Shown in pieces: positions 48,653 to 61,468 of a stretch of DNA of 64,000 nucleotides. Source of the stretch: Silene noctiflora. Lineage: Eukaryota > Streptophyta > Magnoliopsida > Caryophyllales > Caryophyllaceae. The number at the start of each line of letters is the position of its first letter. Within the stretch, counting starts at the first letter, position 1. Below the pieces are notes generated by a model. It made no database searches. It saw nothing but the letters and a program-made list of their open reading frames with translations, and was not told where the DNA came from. The position numbers and the translations under genes are program-made. The DNA lies in contig VHZZ01003114.1 in the NCBI GenBank assembly GCA_009801015.1, positions 1 to 64,000 of the forward strand. Direction: 5' to 3'.

Positions 48653-51142
48653 ACACCGCGTACGCAAACCATTATAGGTAAGGGCGCCTTTATTGGCTAC
48701 AGGGTGTGCGAGTGGAAAGAGTCCCTGAGAAGGCAGCAAGCGCACTTCCCCTTTTTCTAAAGTAGGACCATGCAAGTTAACAAAAACAAGGAGTAATAGG
48801 GCTTGTAGTATCCGCAGCGGAAGCAGGGCTGACACTAAAATTAGATCTTGAGCTTCATTCAACACACTTAACAGTGGGACTTGTTCAAAAAGCATAAGAA
48901 AAGTAAGATAAAGGTAATGTATAGGCCATGATGAATTGTTATTTGTCTATTGTCTTTAATTGTTTATATTCTGATCGTTACTTTACTCTCTCTTAGTGCG
49001 CTACTAGGACAGAAAGCACTTTAGTCTAATTAATGTATTCGTATAAGGACGACACCAGAATGCCAGTTCACCTCTGGTTTGTACGGGGAAGTTGTCAGTT
49101 AAGAGTGTAAGTTCTTTGTCCTTAATTAGCGAGCATGTATACATTCTTACTCCCACTAGCTGCTGAGGAGCCCTAATTTAGCGTCTTTTTTCAGAAAAAG
49201 AAAAAGATAAGGCTCGGCTTTAATTACTTTCTTTTAAAATATCACGTTAAATGGCGTATATACGAAATCTGCTTTTAATCAAGCTCATTTCTTCGGCAAC
49301 TTAGCTCGGTTCGTCAGTAAGAGCTTTCGAAGGCATAACAAGCCGCGTTTAAGATATCCCGCCACGCTAATAAGGCGTCAAGGCGTAGGATAGATGATTG
49401 GGTCCCTAGATAAGTAGACAAGTAAAGATTACTATTTCTTTATCCAGGTATCGGTGGGACCTCCTTCTTTCCATGATCAACAGCTGCAACCTCCCCCGTG
49501 TCTACTACCAAGACTCTTTCCACCACTTCTCGTATTGCCAAAGCCTTAACCCTTCCGGCAAGGCAAACCCTGGCACAAAGAACTTAATCTCCTTAATCAA
49601 ATACGTCTTTTTTGGAGGCTGTCTGCGGGGAATCGTCTTCAAGGGTAGCTGGAAAGCACCTTCCCGTGTATTAGTCTTCTAAAAGGAAATGTGACAGTCT
49701 TTCTTAATGTAATGATCAGCTTGTCCCAAACCCTTCTTTTCTGTAGTCTCACGAAAGTCAAGTAGAAATGGAACTTGGTTTAAGCCCTTCGATTCTCCTC
49801 TAGGTGCTGCTGCTGGCCTCCCACACTGGTCTGTCGCCCTTATCCTCGCGTATAGAAGACTTAAGAGAGCTCCTCGTACAGGTGGCTTCGTGCCCTTATG
49901 AGTTTAAATTCTAAGGAATACCAAGATGTGCTAGAGCCTGCCGTTTGTATACCCAGGTACGGAGTTAGCGCATACATTGAAGGCGCCTTCTCCAGCTCTC
50001 GCAACGGCTGCTGTTTTGGTCACAGCAAGAAAGACAATTGCGATTGACCTCAAAAAAGTGCAAAGCTACTCTTGAGCCTAGATTCAACGTCCTAAGCCTG
50101 GACGCCTCGTAGTTTACGGTTCATTGGACGCGCGCTCTCCCGCGGAGGCTGAAAAGGCGCCGGTTCGGTCACTGAGGTAGGCCTTTGAAGTGGGTTACCG
50201 ACTGTCGAATAGCATTTAAGAAAGCGAGCTCAAAGAGACCAGAAAGGGAGTTCACTGCTGGCGCAGAGTGAATCAATCAAGCAGTCTGCCTAAAAGAATT
50301 TTTCTAAGCAAACAAAAGGGATTTAAATTAACAAAACGCTTTTACTACAAGTTCTACGCATTCTTCCATTCTCGACTATTGAATCAAACCCTTCTAAGGG
50401 TAAGACTTCTTTCTAGTCTAAAAGATTAAGTCTAAGCCTGCTTAAATAAAAGCCAGTGGAAATTTAAGTCTACTGGGAAGGAGTGAATAGCCAAAAAGTG
50501 AGATCGGATAAGTAGAGTCAGGAATGAACCCGACTTTTTGAGAAAAAGAGAATCAAAAGGAAGCTCATCCTGCCCTTACGTACTTATGCATAATCTTTCT
50601 TTCTACCAATTCAATAGAGAGAAATTTGAGAAAGATTCGGGATTGACTTTTGAGCATAAACTGACTTTTTGTAGGGCTTGAGTTTGGCAAAAGCATCAAG
50701 CTCACCGTCACATCATCAACATAGCAGGGATTTTAATTTCGACTGTTCAAAGCACGAATCAAGCGAGTATGGCACTTAGAGAAGCTTTTTAGATTGCAAT
50801 TTTGTTGACTATTTTATCACAACTCTCTTTTTCTAATTTATGGCGTAGTTTCTTTCTCTATTTAGGCTTGCTTAATTTGGAAAAAGGGGGCGCTTCATCA
50901 TCGACCTTTAATCTTAGCTCAAGGCGTATTAACCTCCCATGCTAAGATCCTTGTGATCCTGCCAAAGACCAAAGCTCTCGAACCTCTTGCTATAAAATGC
51001 GTTTCACCTATTATCTCCCATTTTCGTTCTTGTTGAAATCTCCTTTCCTTAGTAAATCATCGAAAGGGCGGGTATAGTGTGGTTAACCACCTATCAATTC
51101 CTCGACGAAAAGACTGAGTCTAAGCCTGCCTTCATACTTCAG
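48653..51142. other. Gene-empty spacer
   Basis: A frame of 118 codons on the minus strand (48539-48895) begins here and ends in the preceding repeat. The frame 49473-49682 is unrecognised. No RNA gene was seen. Confidence 0.5.
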
Positions 51143-51254
51143 GAGATTTATCCGCCTCATCGTATTCACTCTATGCCTATCTCTTTCTAGTCGAGCCCTT
51201 ATATCCTCATCGCTACGCTCTAGTCTTCTTATCCTTCTCCTTTTTCAATTGAAT
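51143..51254 (-). repeat. Decayed modular repeat, reverse orientation
   Basis: CCTCATCGTATTCACTCTAT, CTCTTTCTAGTCGAGCCC, CCTCATCGCTACGCTCTAG and CCTTCTCCTTTTTCAATTGA. The hairpin arms are partly lost, giving older-looking copies of the CGTATTCA and GCTACG loop forms. Confidence 0.65.
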
Positions 51255-53348
51255 TCCGAAAGGACTCCTCTGATCCTTAAATTACGAGACGCGTATAAAT
51301 ACAAGGAAGGATCCAGCCCTCACGCATACAAGAAGGTCACAAAGAAGGCCCCGCCTATCTAGATCGAAGGAAGGAGTGCGCTTATCAGACAGCAGTCCCT
51401 TTGCGCTGCGGGGCTAGTCTAATCCAAGGAAGAGAGAAGATCTACCTCAAACTCATACATATTAGGATGCTAAGGAATCTCCTCCTAACCCAGGCTACCT
51501 CTCTCTCTTTGGGGGTGAGGTCGTAGGGGCGGTTCCCTCTTTGTGCTGGAAAAAGCTCAATCCTTATTAAGTTAAGACAGGCTTTCTTGTTCGTTAATTT
51601 AAATCAAAGGTGGAAAAGGATCCCCGGTTATCCGATCGGGCAGCTTAAAATGCTGGAAAGCGAGGCAAATTGGGCACGAGAGATTCAGTTGTTCACAACC
51701 AAAAGAGAAAGTAACGAGGTATCATTCGGGTGTTTGGTAAGAAAGCAACGGTAAGACGAGAGTTGGTAAAGTGATGGCTAAGACAAAGGGCAAGGCAGCT
51801 CTCACTATATAGAGCCTTCTTGCTTAGCGGGAGCCTGACTTTCCTCCTTATATTAATTATAGGCTTAGATACTGTTGTCAATCGCTGGTCGGAAGTAAGA
51901 AAGAAAGGAGAGTGATGTAATGCGCAACTAAGAAATAGCTAAGAAATAGAATGAGTTATGGTATGGAAAAAGAACAAGCAAAGCATCTAAAAGTCTTTAA
52001 GGCCCTCCCCAGTGACCCATATAGAAAGAGCTACTTATTCGAGAAAACTGGAAAAAGCAAAAGCTTTAGCTGATGTCGGAAATAAAACACACCTACTCTT
52101 GCTTTTTCTTTTATTCCCTTTATCTTTCTTCTCCTGATTCCGCATTAAGCACGAAGCTAGTCAACAAAACAAGGCCCTGCCTATAATTTGCTCTTTCCTC
52201 CCCTCTCTTTATATGGAGTAGCACTTTCTATCTATTTAAGATGCTGCGATGTAAGTCTAATTTCGGGCGGGCCAATATCGAAGATAGCTAAAATCTTTAT
52301 TATGCTATGGATCGTGCCACTCTTCGCTGTAAAATGAGATGTGAAGTGGACTCATATTATCACTCCTCAAGCTAAACTCTTTTCAATTAATCGAAGGATT
52401 CAGAGAGAGTACCCGTAGGCCTCGTTTCGAGTAACGGCAGAAGGTACCAAGCTAGACCCTCTTCGGTCAAAACGAGAGTTAAGTCCTACTATCTATGTTA
52501 AGGCATTGGCAGAGTCCGACCATCCCTACGCCCTTTGTAAGCAAACTAAACTTCATATGGATGTGCACCAAACGATTTGTGGCGAGTTCTTTGTCTTATC
52601 ATAATTAGCATATACCCTTCTAAATTTAAGGCACTTCAGGGACTCGATCGATAGTGAGAAGAGAGTACTATTTAAATCCTTCTTCCCTTGCTTTAGTCGA
52701 GAGCATCTATGTGTTCTGTTTACGGGACGGGACTTATGGGACAAGGGCGATATGCCATACTTTTTACTTTTGTGCTAAGCCAGGAGTTTTCGTTCGGTCT
52801 TTGCGAAGAACGAGCCCTCGAGTCTACAACATGGATAAAGAAAAGATTTAAAAGTGACCATATTCCGCGGATGGCTTCACCAGTTTAAAGCTCTCTTTTT
52901 TTTAATGCTAAGGGCTGTGCTACTGTTTAATCACCCTTTCTCTTTTTGTTGGAGAAGAGCAGACTTGTAAAAGAAAGCAAAGAATGGAAAGATTCTAGTG
53001 AGAATTCTAATAATGCAAAAATGGATATTCACAATTCTTGTGATGCAGTTGTCCTTTGATTTGACGAAGAAAATTTGTTTTGGCTTCCTTTTTCTTGAAG
53101 CAAGCGTAGAATATGAGGTGCCCTTAATTAAGGCACTTTTCTCCAATTTTAAGATAAGTCGGGGTTAAAGGCTAAGGCATCAAACCTCCCCTTAACTTAA
53201 AACGCTACATGAGGATCGGCTGTGACAACCTTCTCGCAGAACTCTTACTTAATAAGCCCCTGCATTATAAGCTTTAGTACCTTCTCCTCTAACCCTAACT
53301 AAGGAGCCAGCCAGCGCTTCTAATTCTTTCTTTGCATATAACGTAGTT
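51255..53348. other. Gene-empty spacer
   Basis: The frames at 51693-51881 (minus), 52553-52744 (minus), 52654-52851 and 52931-53146 (minus) are unrecognised. A lone module fragment lies at about 52680-52705 (CTTGCTTTAGTCGAG). Confidence 0.5.
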
Positions 53349-53459
53349 TCCACTCGTATTCAGCGAGTGTAGTAGTTCCCTTCTTATTAAACGACCCTAC
53401 TGTTGAGAGCCAATTACACACCTTCTCCTGTTAGTCGAGTCATTTCATCATACCTTTCC
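53349..53459 (-). repeat. Decayed modular repeats, reverse orientation
   Basis: CCACTCGTATTCAGCGAGTG, itself a short inverted repeat, and CCTTCTCCTGTTAGTCGAGT. Confidence 0.6.
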
Positions 53460-53505
53460 TTTTTCTTGCTTAGATATACGAATCCCTTTTGACCTCTCTT
53501 TTTAT

Positions 53506-53542
53506 GGTTTAATTCACTTTCATTCTTAGAATTTGGTTTTTG
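53506..53542 (-). repeat. 37-bp dispersed inverted repeat, copy 2
   Basis: Exact reverse complement of 40531-40567, lying about 13 kb away. A modular cluster follows within 200 bp, as one also follows copy 1. Confidence 0.9.
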
Positions 53543-53725
53543 CTTTCTTCCTTTGTTGTTTTAGTATTATAAGAGAAGAAGGTTAATCTTCTTATGATTG
53601 GAGTCTGACTACTGCTCCAGATCCGGAGTCGTACCAAGCCCTCAAGGCCAATTGTCGAATTAGCTCTGCCTCCGGGTATAAGAATCAAAGCCACCCGCGC
53701 CCTCTTCCTAATCATGATCATGCTC

Positions 53726-53828
53726 AGGAGAGGTATGATGAAATGACTCGCATATAAAGCAAGGACCAGGGGGCGAAGCTACTCGACTGTAAAGGTAAAA
53801 GCTACTCGACTGAAAGGAGAAGGAGAGT
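53726..53828 (+). repeat. CTCGA/GGAGAGG modular repeat cluster
   Basis: Forward modules CTCGCATATAAAGCAAGG (53747-53764, third identical copy), CTCGACTGTAAAGG and CTCGACTGAAAGGAGAAGG. Confidence 0.8.
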
Positions 53829-56400
53829 AAGTTAAGAGTTGGTGGAGGATACGTAACGAGTAAAGAAAGGTTATCTTTTTCTTATATATCTATGCTCAAA
53901 TAACGTAAAGTAAGTAAGATGTAGGATTAAGAAGAAGTTTTATCCCATTTCTTTCATTTCATGATCCAGATATCCGCTCTGCTCCCCTTTGCCTTTGTCA
54001 TCAGCAACTCTTTCAACCGACGCAACTTCATCTGATTCAATTCATCTGGACCAGTTCTTCCTCTTGCTCACATCAAAAGGCGCAGGCTGTTTAGACCTTC
54101 TTTTCATCCGATCTAGGGACGGCGGGGTTCACCTATTCTCAATGTTTCGGGGATTCCCTCGCGCTCCCTTTGGTTTAGATTCTATGAAATTTGACAGCGA
54201 TATCGGAGGGAGTCCAGAGAACTTCTCGCCTGGCTTGCTTACTCTATCTTTCTATCCGACCAGATGCTTGGGACTTCTATCTTCGGCAAAGATTTCCCAT
54301 TTCTCGCCCCAAAGCGGAATCAATCCATCGCCCGGGAGCAAGAAGGTGAACTAGAGACAAGAACAAGGAAAGAAGAGCGTACTGGTAAGAAGACGAGCTA
54401 ACCCGCTCCCAGGGGTTAGAATATAAGAGAGCTATCCACTACTATATTTAATTTCAGAGGAAAGCGTTCTCATAAAGCCTTTACTTAGTTCCCGTCTTTT
54501 GCCTTGTTTAACTGGATGGACTCATAATCCAAAGAAAGAGTGAGATCAGGGAGTACATAGGAGGAAACTGATAAAGTTTGCGCAGGTACGTCGGCAAGTA
54601 AATAACGATGGGCGTATGCCCTTAATCTATGTCTCTCTAAAAAGCTTCCTTATAACCTAGTATGTAAGATGCTCTTTTACTACCAGAAGCTATTAGAGTG
54701 GGATCAGGACAACTTCTTAAGTGAACCTCTGTCTGATGTCCTAGATAAAGATGACATAACAACTGCGCCAAGTGCTCTTAGCTTAGAAAGCCGTTCTTTA
54801 ATCTTTTGAAAAATTTCTTTCACATTACATATAGGATTGCGGATACAAAAACCTTCGCTAATATAAAGCAAAAAAAGAGGAACGAATTCTTCCACACTGG
54901 CTCTTTTGAATTAAATTAACTTCTCCCCAATACAAAGTATTAAAATGGGATGACTCTCTTACACACTGATTCTTTTCAACGGAAATGGACACTTTCTCAG
55001 AGATTTAAACTACAAAAAGGAGAAAGAAATAGCGTATAACTAGAGAATAGAATGTTCCGACTTCAAATGATAGCGGCGTATAACTAGAAGCTTCCTGCAC
55101 AATAAGAAAGATTCGCAGGATCATCAAGCGTACTGTAAACGAAGGAAGGCCTTGGGATTAGGCATGCCAACTAACTAACTATAACGAAAGTTGTTCTTTC
55201 TTCATAAGCAGAAATAACGAGGGCTTCGCTCCTCACCTCGATACCACGGCATCGATTGGGTCAAGAGTAAGGGGATGGATAGAAGAAGCTATCCTATTTC
55301 CATAGCTACCGTCTCCAACTAAAGGAAGTAGGGAAACTGCGGATTTAGACAAGATTCGCAGTTTTGTGTAAACATATGTCGAGTGCCGGGGCGAGTCGTC
55401 TAACGTATATAAGCTCTTAATGCATTACTTATATGGGAGGCTGCCTACTCCCTGTCCCTGAAGATGAAATCTCTTCGACGGAGCTGTGTCAGTTTAAAGC
55501 TTCTTTATAAGGGAGCTTCTTTATTAGCCCTGTTATATGCCCATTGATATACCTGAGAGTCTGCTGATGTAGTTTGTAAGTTCAACAGGCAGCGAAATCA
55601 CATGCTACTTTAGAGGGGTTTCGTGAGCAGTATCTCAATCCCCGCCAAACAAAGAAGGTTCCAGCAAGCACACCCTGATCATTAAGTACGCACATCGATA
55701 TGCTCATCCCAATAGGAAGTTAGCCCGAGCTTACTAAAATCTTCTTCTTAATGGGCACTTTTCTATTAAAATGTGCTTAGTCAGAGCGCTGTTTAACGGC
55801 TAGCTAGCTTACCGAGCTGCTGCTCCCGCAGATAGAAAGCACCATAGGCTGATAGCATGTGATAACACAAAGAAGCGAACTAATCTAGACTGACTACTTT
55901 TTGATCGTAGGATCGGCGGAATCTATCGAAGTAAACCCCTCGATGACTTATATATTTATTGGAAGAGATGAATTGAGATGGGTTTTCAGGCTTCCCCGAG
56001 CAATACACCACAAAGGGGCGAGCCCTTTTTTTTCTAGCGAAGTGAACTCATTTCTTTCCTTCTTTCTTTATAGTCGAGTTCCTTCTCAAACCCACCTTTA
56101 TTGTTCACATGACTGTTATATAAAGAAAAGACTTTTCGTTTAATGATGGGGACAAAGGACAAGTATGGCTGTGCCTTCTCCCTCGTTTTCTTAGAAAGCC
56201 GGGCGGGGAATGACTATATCTCCTTAGATTACATTACATAACATGGTTGTCTCGAAATAACGGAAGAATTTAGTTTAGTTTGGTATAGAATGGGACGCCG
56301 GGACGGGCCTTAGTTAGAACATCCGTCGCTAAGATGCGCAGCGTTGAGGGAGTCCAGTTCTTCCCCTTAAATAAGATGCATTTTGAGGCGTAAGGGAGGG
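53829..56400. other. Gene-empty spacer
   Basis: The 121-codon frame 53989-54354 opens at TTG, lacks an early ATG and is Ser/Phe/Pro-rich with no recognised domain. GCGTATAACTAGA recurs at about 55032 and 55077. CACACTG..TCTTTT recurs near 54893 and 54963. A single module TTTCTTTATAGTCGAG lies at 56064-56079. Confidence 0.45.
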
Positions 56401-56405
56401 AACAA

Positions 56406-56735
56406 TTGCTGCTGCATACGTTAAAAAGCCAAGTGCGTAGCTTCCTACTTCCTCTCACTAGCGCTCGAGTCTTTAACCTAAAAGGCCACAAGCCAAGCCC
56501 AATTAACTCATGGGCGAAGAGGCTCGGCTGTATTGGAGAAACAAAGAAGAAAGCAAAAACCAAATTTCTCGTGGTCTGTGTGCATAACCACAACAAAAGA
56601 TCGTTAAAAATTTTAGGTTCATTTATAAACAATAATGCTAACAAAGCAAGTGTTCTTACGATAGAGGATCGAATTGAGACCGATGAAGAAGCAGCTTTCG
56701 CCGATCATGGAAGAGGTTTCCGCCAGAGGCCATGA
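56406..56735 (+). CDS. Open frame of unknown nature, also open on the other strand
   Basis: A frame of 109 codons opening at TTG. The opposite strand is open for 124 codons over 56270-56644, also from TTG. The plus product is basic (KETKKKAKTKFLVVCVHNHN-like middle) and ends with the DEEAAFADHGRG motif (56682-56716) shared with 27406-27442. A module CCTCTCACTAGCGCTCGAG lies near its start (about 56450-56468), so part of the frame is repeat-derived. Neither strand gives a known family. Double-strand openness favours chance or a decayed coding relic over an active gene. Confidence 0.12.
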   Translation: MLLHTLKSQVRSFLLPLTSARVFNLKGHKPSPINSWAKRLGCIGETKKKAKTKFLVVCVHNHNKRSLKILGSFINNNANKASVLTIEDRIETDEEAAFADHGRGFRQRP

Positions 56736-59299
56736 ACACTCAAAAGGGAAGATCCCCAATCCAAGAGTCAGGATCGTACGAAAGCTATTAAGGAAGAAAG
56801 CCATTAGGCAAACCTTTTAAGGCAACTAGGACAACAAAGATAAAAAATTTACCATACCTATCACCTCAAACAAGAAGACCCAACCAAGCAATCCGAACCC
56901 CAAGAACCTGTCACAATAAAAGACAAGGACAAAGTCCACCTAATAGGATGATACCCCCGATATAAAACCGAAAGCGACTGGCATGAAGCTGCCTACGCCC
57001 TATCATAACTCCATGGCAAGCTCCGCTAAACGGACTTCAAGAATGAATAAAAAAACAAAACAAAAAGAGCCCAGGAAAATAGGACAGAAAAAGACGCCTT
57101 TTGACTGAGTAAGCGGTGCGGTATAGGGCAGCATGCGTTTAAAGTAATAAAGTAGAAGACTAATAAGTTAAGTAAGTCTAGGTCGAAGACTGCCACAAGC
57201 ATTTTCATAAGTGCCCGGATGCGTTAAAGCATTATATTCATTATATTATAGTAGAGGTCACTTGAAGACTGCTATGTAGATGTCCAAGTCAGTTGTTCCA
57301 GTTTGACAGTCGGGTAGATACCAATCTTCCATCCGCCCCATGCTTCTGATCCAGCCCGTCTCCAGCTTCCCCGCTCCGCTGTAGATCTTTGGGTGACTTT
57401 TACCAATTGTAATCCTTGAGTTTACTTTCTTCCTTTCTCAGGCATGTATGACGTATAGCTTAACTTAAACTAAGAATCAGGGCCCTTGCTCAGATGAGAT
57501 TAGTTCATTCGCCGACGCTTACTCTTGCTTTTCCCTTAACTGGGGGCTTAACTGGGCAAGGAACTCTCCCTCCTATACAAGAATCTTTTTCTATAACTTG
57601 CTTTCTTTACTATAGTTATAGGTTTTACCTATTCCGATAATAGGGGCTTCGCCGTCGACTTCCTTTGAATCTTCTATTGAGAGAGACGCCCTTCTTTAAT
57701 TAAGACTATAATAAGTAAGTAACGACTTATCCATATAAGTCCAAGTGGAATCGTGTGGAATCATAAGTGCCCGAGGCTTGAGGTGATGGAGAGCTTCGTC
57801 TTCTAGTAGTAAAGTAGTGGTAGTTCAATAAGAAGTTCTTGCTCTGTTCTGACTAATAGAATAGTAATAGGGCATGTGAAACTCATGTGTAAGAACTACT
57901 TTGCTCTAATTCTTTCTTTCCTATAGTACTTCTTTAGGAAGTTCCTATGTCGTGGTAAGGGGATCCCTGTCTGGCTGGTTCTAACTACCTTTCTCTCATG
58001 CCTGGTGGAATGAACTCGTTAGAAAGGTGGCTTGAGATGACTCTAGTTGCGGAATCTCTCTTCGAAACTTTCTTTTGGGGTAAATCTATATGGGACTTTG
58101 GTATATTTTGCCTTGCTGCTGTCTACCACTGATCTAGTAAGTTACTCTATCTCTCTCCCTTGATGTATTGGATGAACTTTATGAGCCACCTTCTTCTGCA
58201 TCCGCTTTCTCTACTACCAAATGATGACTTTTGTCCATCTCTAAGTCATTAATAAGCGACTAGGCTTCGTACGGATCCATCTGCCCTATTAATTTCATTA
58301 GGGATATCTCGCCCCCCTTCTTCTTATATATGAAAATGTAGCAGCTACTTGCACTGTTTACACCGATTCTATCTTCTCTAGCCGGGCTTTTCTCAAGAAA
58401 GTAGTCTGATCCCATATTAAGAAGTTCGTGCAGAAGAACGACGGAGGTATACTTTTCTTGCTCTTTTCTCTTATCACCAAGTACTAAAGCCCCACTTCTT
58501 TAATTAACTGCCCCTATATTATTGGACACGATTTCACAGGATTTGGCACCAAAGACAGCGCCCTATAATACAAAGAAAAGAGTACCTAAAGGAAGAACTC
58601 TCTTGTAGTAGTGGAAAAGTCCAATGACCTTAGTTTAGTAGATCTCTTGCCCCACGAAGATTAACTTCTTTCTTATCTTATGCTGTCTCTCTATAGCATC
58701 CGCTTATTGGTTGGGCACACACTCAGTTCCTCAATAGGATTTCTAATCTAAGTAAGGTCCCAATCCCAACTTTGACTTATAGGCTAGTTAGCGGTATAAC
58801 TTATTAAAATAGGTTTCTTTCTCTCATGTATAACTTTTTCGAAGAAGGAGCTGATGACCCCCAATTCTTGTAATACCTTTCCCCATAGTAAGTATCCCTG
58901 AGAATTCATAGGATTAGCAAAATTTTTATAAGTTCTTGGCGGGTCTATCAGACAGGATTTACTAAATCATTATAGTAAAGCAATAGAATGCATCTCTTCT
59001 TTGTGTGTGAGGAACTTCCAACTCTTTATTTACGCCTTTTCCACTTAGATAGACTTCTAAAAGAATAAAAAAAAAAGAAGGGAAAACGAGATGTGTCTAG
59101 CTGGGCGCCTAAAAGAAGAATTAAGCTAGAATAGGAAGGTCTTAAAATAAAATAGAGAATGCCAGACTAGTGGACTACTGGGCGAAAGGTGACTTTCGGA
59201 AGTACGCAGTTGGGCTGTTTATAGGCATCTTACTTATAGGATATGGGATGGTCGGCAAAGCACCGCGCAGTCGAAAACAGCGAAAAGATTTTATTTACT
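56736..59299. other. Gene-empty spacer
   Basis: Frames only up to about 60 codons. There are many stops in all frames between 57200 and 59800. No repeats or RNA genes were recognised. Confidence 0.55.
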
Positions 59300-59401
59300 A
59301 AGGAGACTGTAAAGGAGATAGGCTCGTCTGAAGTATGAAGGCGAGGAGAGAGAGGCTCTACTGAGGCACGAAGTAGAGGAGAGGAGAACAGGCTCGACTA
59401 C
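59300..59401 (+). repeat. CTCGA/GGAGAGG modular repeat cluster
   Basis: AAGGAGACTGTAAAGGAGAT, CTCGTCTGAAGTATGAAGG with CGAGGAGAG, CTCTACTGAGGCACGAAGT with AGAGGAGAGG, and a final CTCGACTA. These are diverged forward modules. Confidence 0.7.
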
Positions 59402-61460
59402 ATTTGTTCGGTATTGTCCCTATTGGAATAATCCTATTGTTGAAATTGGGATAATTATAGATTATAGGTGGATTTGAGCAATTGACATGAATACCACAAA
59501 CAAAATCTTGCGTGTCTAACCTACCCACCTAACCAACTGGAAAAGTTGCCCTTTTTTTTTTCAACTTTGTCTTCATCCGCTTGCTTTTCTGTTTGGAAAG
59601 TGCAAAAGAAAGTAGGGCTGGAAGCATCCGTTTTTTGGTCCTGTAAAATATCAGGAAGGTGTGCTCCTCGTCCTTTCTCTTTCTATCCTTTCTGGTATTG
59701 TTACTGACCTTATTCCTCTTCTTCCATAATATGGTTGGTGGTTGTCCCCAGCTCTACCTGGTATAAGAGAAAAGCTTTCCCCCTTTCTTTTTACCTCAGT
59801 TCGGAAAAGCAAAGGCTATAGTTTTTAATGAGGGGCGGAGCGGGCTTGCCCGAGCATGGTTTCAAGATCAAGAACGGCCCGATGAAGGTTATGGATAAGC
59901 GTGCTTCGATAAAGATGAATATTGAATTGAAATTTAGACCAATTGACGAAACTACCGGCTGTCAGAGTCAGAAATGTCTTCACGAAGCTTTGTGGCAGAA
60001 CAAAAGAAAAACACAGGAGAGAAGATTCTAAATCCCATGAAATCCATTGCAAAATCACTCAACGAATCCTACCTCGCGACAATTCCTCCCTTTATTCCCA
60101 GATAGCGCTAGCTTCTAAAAAGAAGATCCTTCTTGCTTGTTATTATATCATTAAGGGATTGTCGAGAAAGCGCCTTATGTCTTTCTTTATTCAGTAAAAG
60201 TGTAACTGGGCTTAGTCTTCTTCGAAAGAACTCTCACCCCTACGCGTAGACTCTAGTCGTAAAAAGAAATTAATTGGCGTGGTTGATTGCCCTCGTGCTT
60301 TTAAAGTTAGATAAAGAAGCTGGTTGTTTACAGGCGAAGGATTTGCTTGTTCACATGTCTCTCAAACCAGAACGCATAAAAACGAGACCTTCACTATAGA
60401 GAGGAGAGCAAAGATAGCAGCAGTGATTCTCACTTACACACCCCCCTTTCTTTATAGCAACATCTTTAAGATAAAAAAGAGAATGCCAAGAATAAGCCAA
60501 AGGATCCCTATCCAGGGGCGTAGTTTAAGAATAAGATATTGAAGAACTTTACTATGAGATCAGAGAATTCGCATAAGGAGAGCAAGTGTGCCACTGTACG
60601 CCTGCCTCTTTTTGGATGAATGAACACAAGCTTGAATTAGGGTCTCCGGGCAGGGAGTAATGTAGAAGATATCAGAGGGCCACTTCTAGTCGTTCACTTG
60701 GGCGCTAACTAAGCCCTTTGATCACGGCCCCATTTGATTGAGGTGCGCAACCCTACTCATCTCCTTCGCGTTGAGACTTTCGAACAGAACACTCTCAATT
60801 TCGCTTTTTCTAGTAATGGGTTGGTATTCTAAGATTTTTGACGAACTTTTTCTATTCCTATGAGTTTTACAAGTTTGAACCTGATCTATCAAAAAGATAG
60901 GAAGTCGGAATTTACTAAGTTACTACCTATGCCTGGACAGCTGGCGCTGCTCTATGTTATGTATAGAAGCTAGGAGCGAAGAAGGGGATCTCACTATTTG
61001 ATTTAGCCGCAGGAAGAGAAAGAATCCTAAGTAAGATTAGTGGCTTATTTTAATGGTTGTGAAAGAATAGGAATGAGATATGGGGAAGTCGGCTAAGCAG
61101 GGTAAGACCCGAAGAAGCTCGACTAACTAAAGAAACGGAGTACAAAATTAAAGGAATAGAAATGAACATACCAGCTCTGGGGGGAGGTGGAAGAGAACCA
61201 AGTCTTCAAGAAGATTCCGCTTGCCTTTGCCCTTTTTGGATGGCAGCTCATGTCCGATCAATCAACCCTACCTATACCTAATCAAACTAGAGAGGGAAGG
61301 AGGAATGAAAAGCATGTATCTTACGACCACTTATAAAGAAAGGGGGCGAGCCTATATATAGATTAGACTTTTTCATTTTGTTCGATTTGCTTTAAAAGAA
61401 AGGGCTAGAACAACCAGATTCTTTTTTGTTATTCTATTTACCCAGTCTGAAAGCTGCTCG
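59402..61460. other. Gene-empty spacer
   Basis: Frames at 59828-60031, its opposite strand 59825-60058, 59943-60197 and 60324-60542 overlap one another and are unrecognised. A lone CTCGACTAACTAAAG fragment lies at about 61117. Confidence 0.5.
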
Positions 61461-61468
61461 ATCACTAG

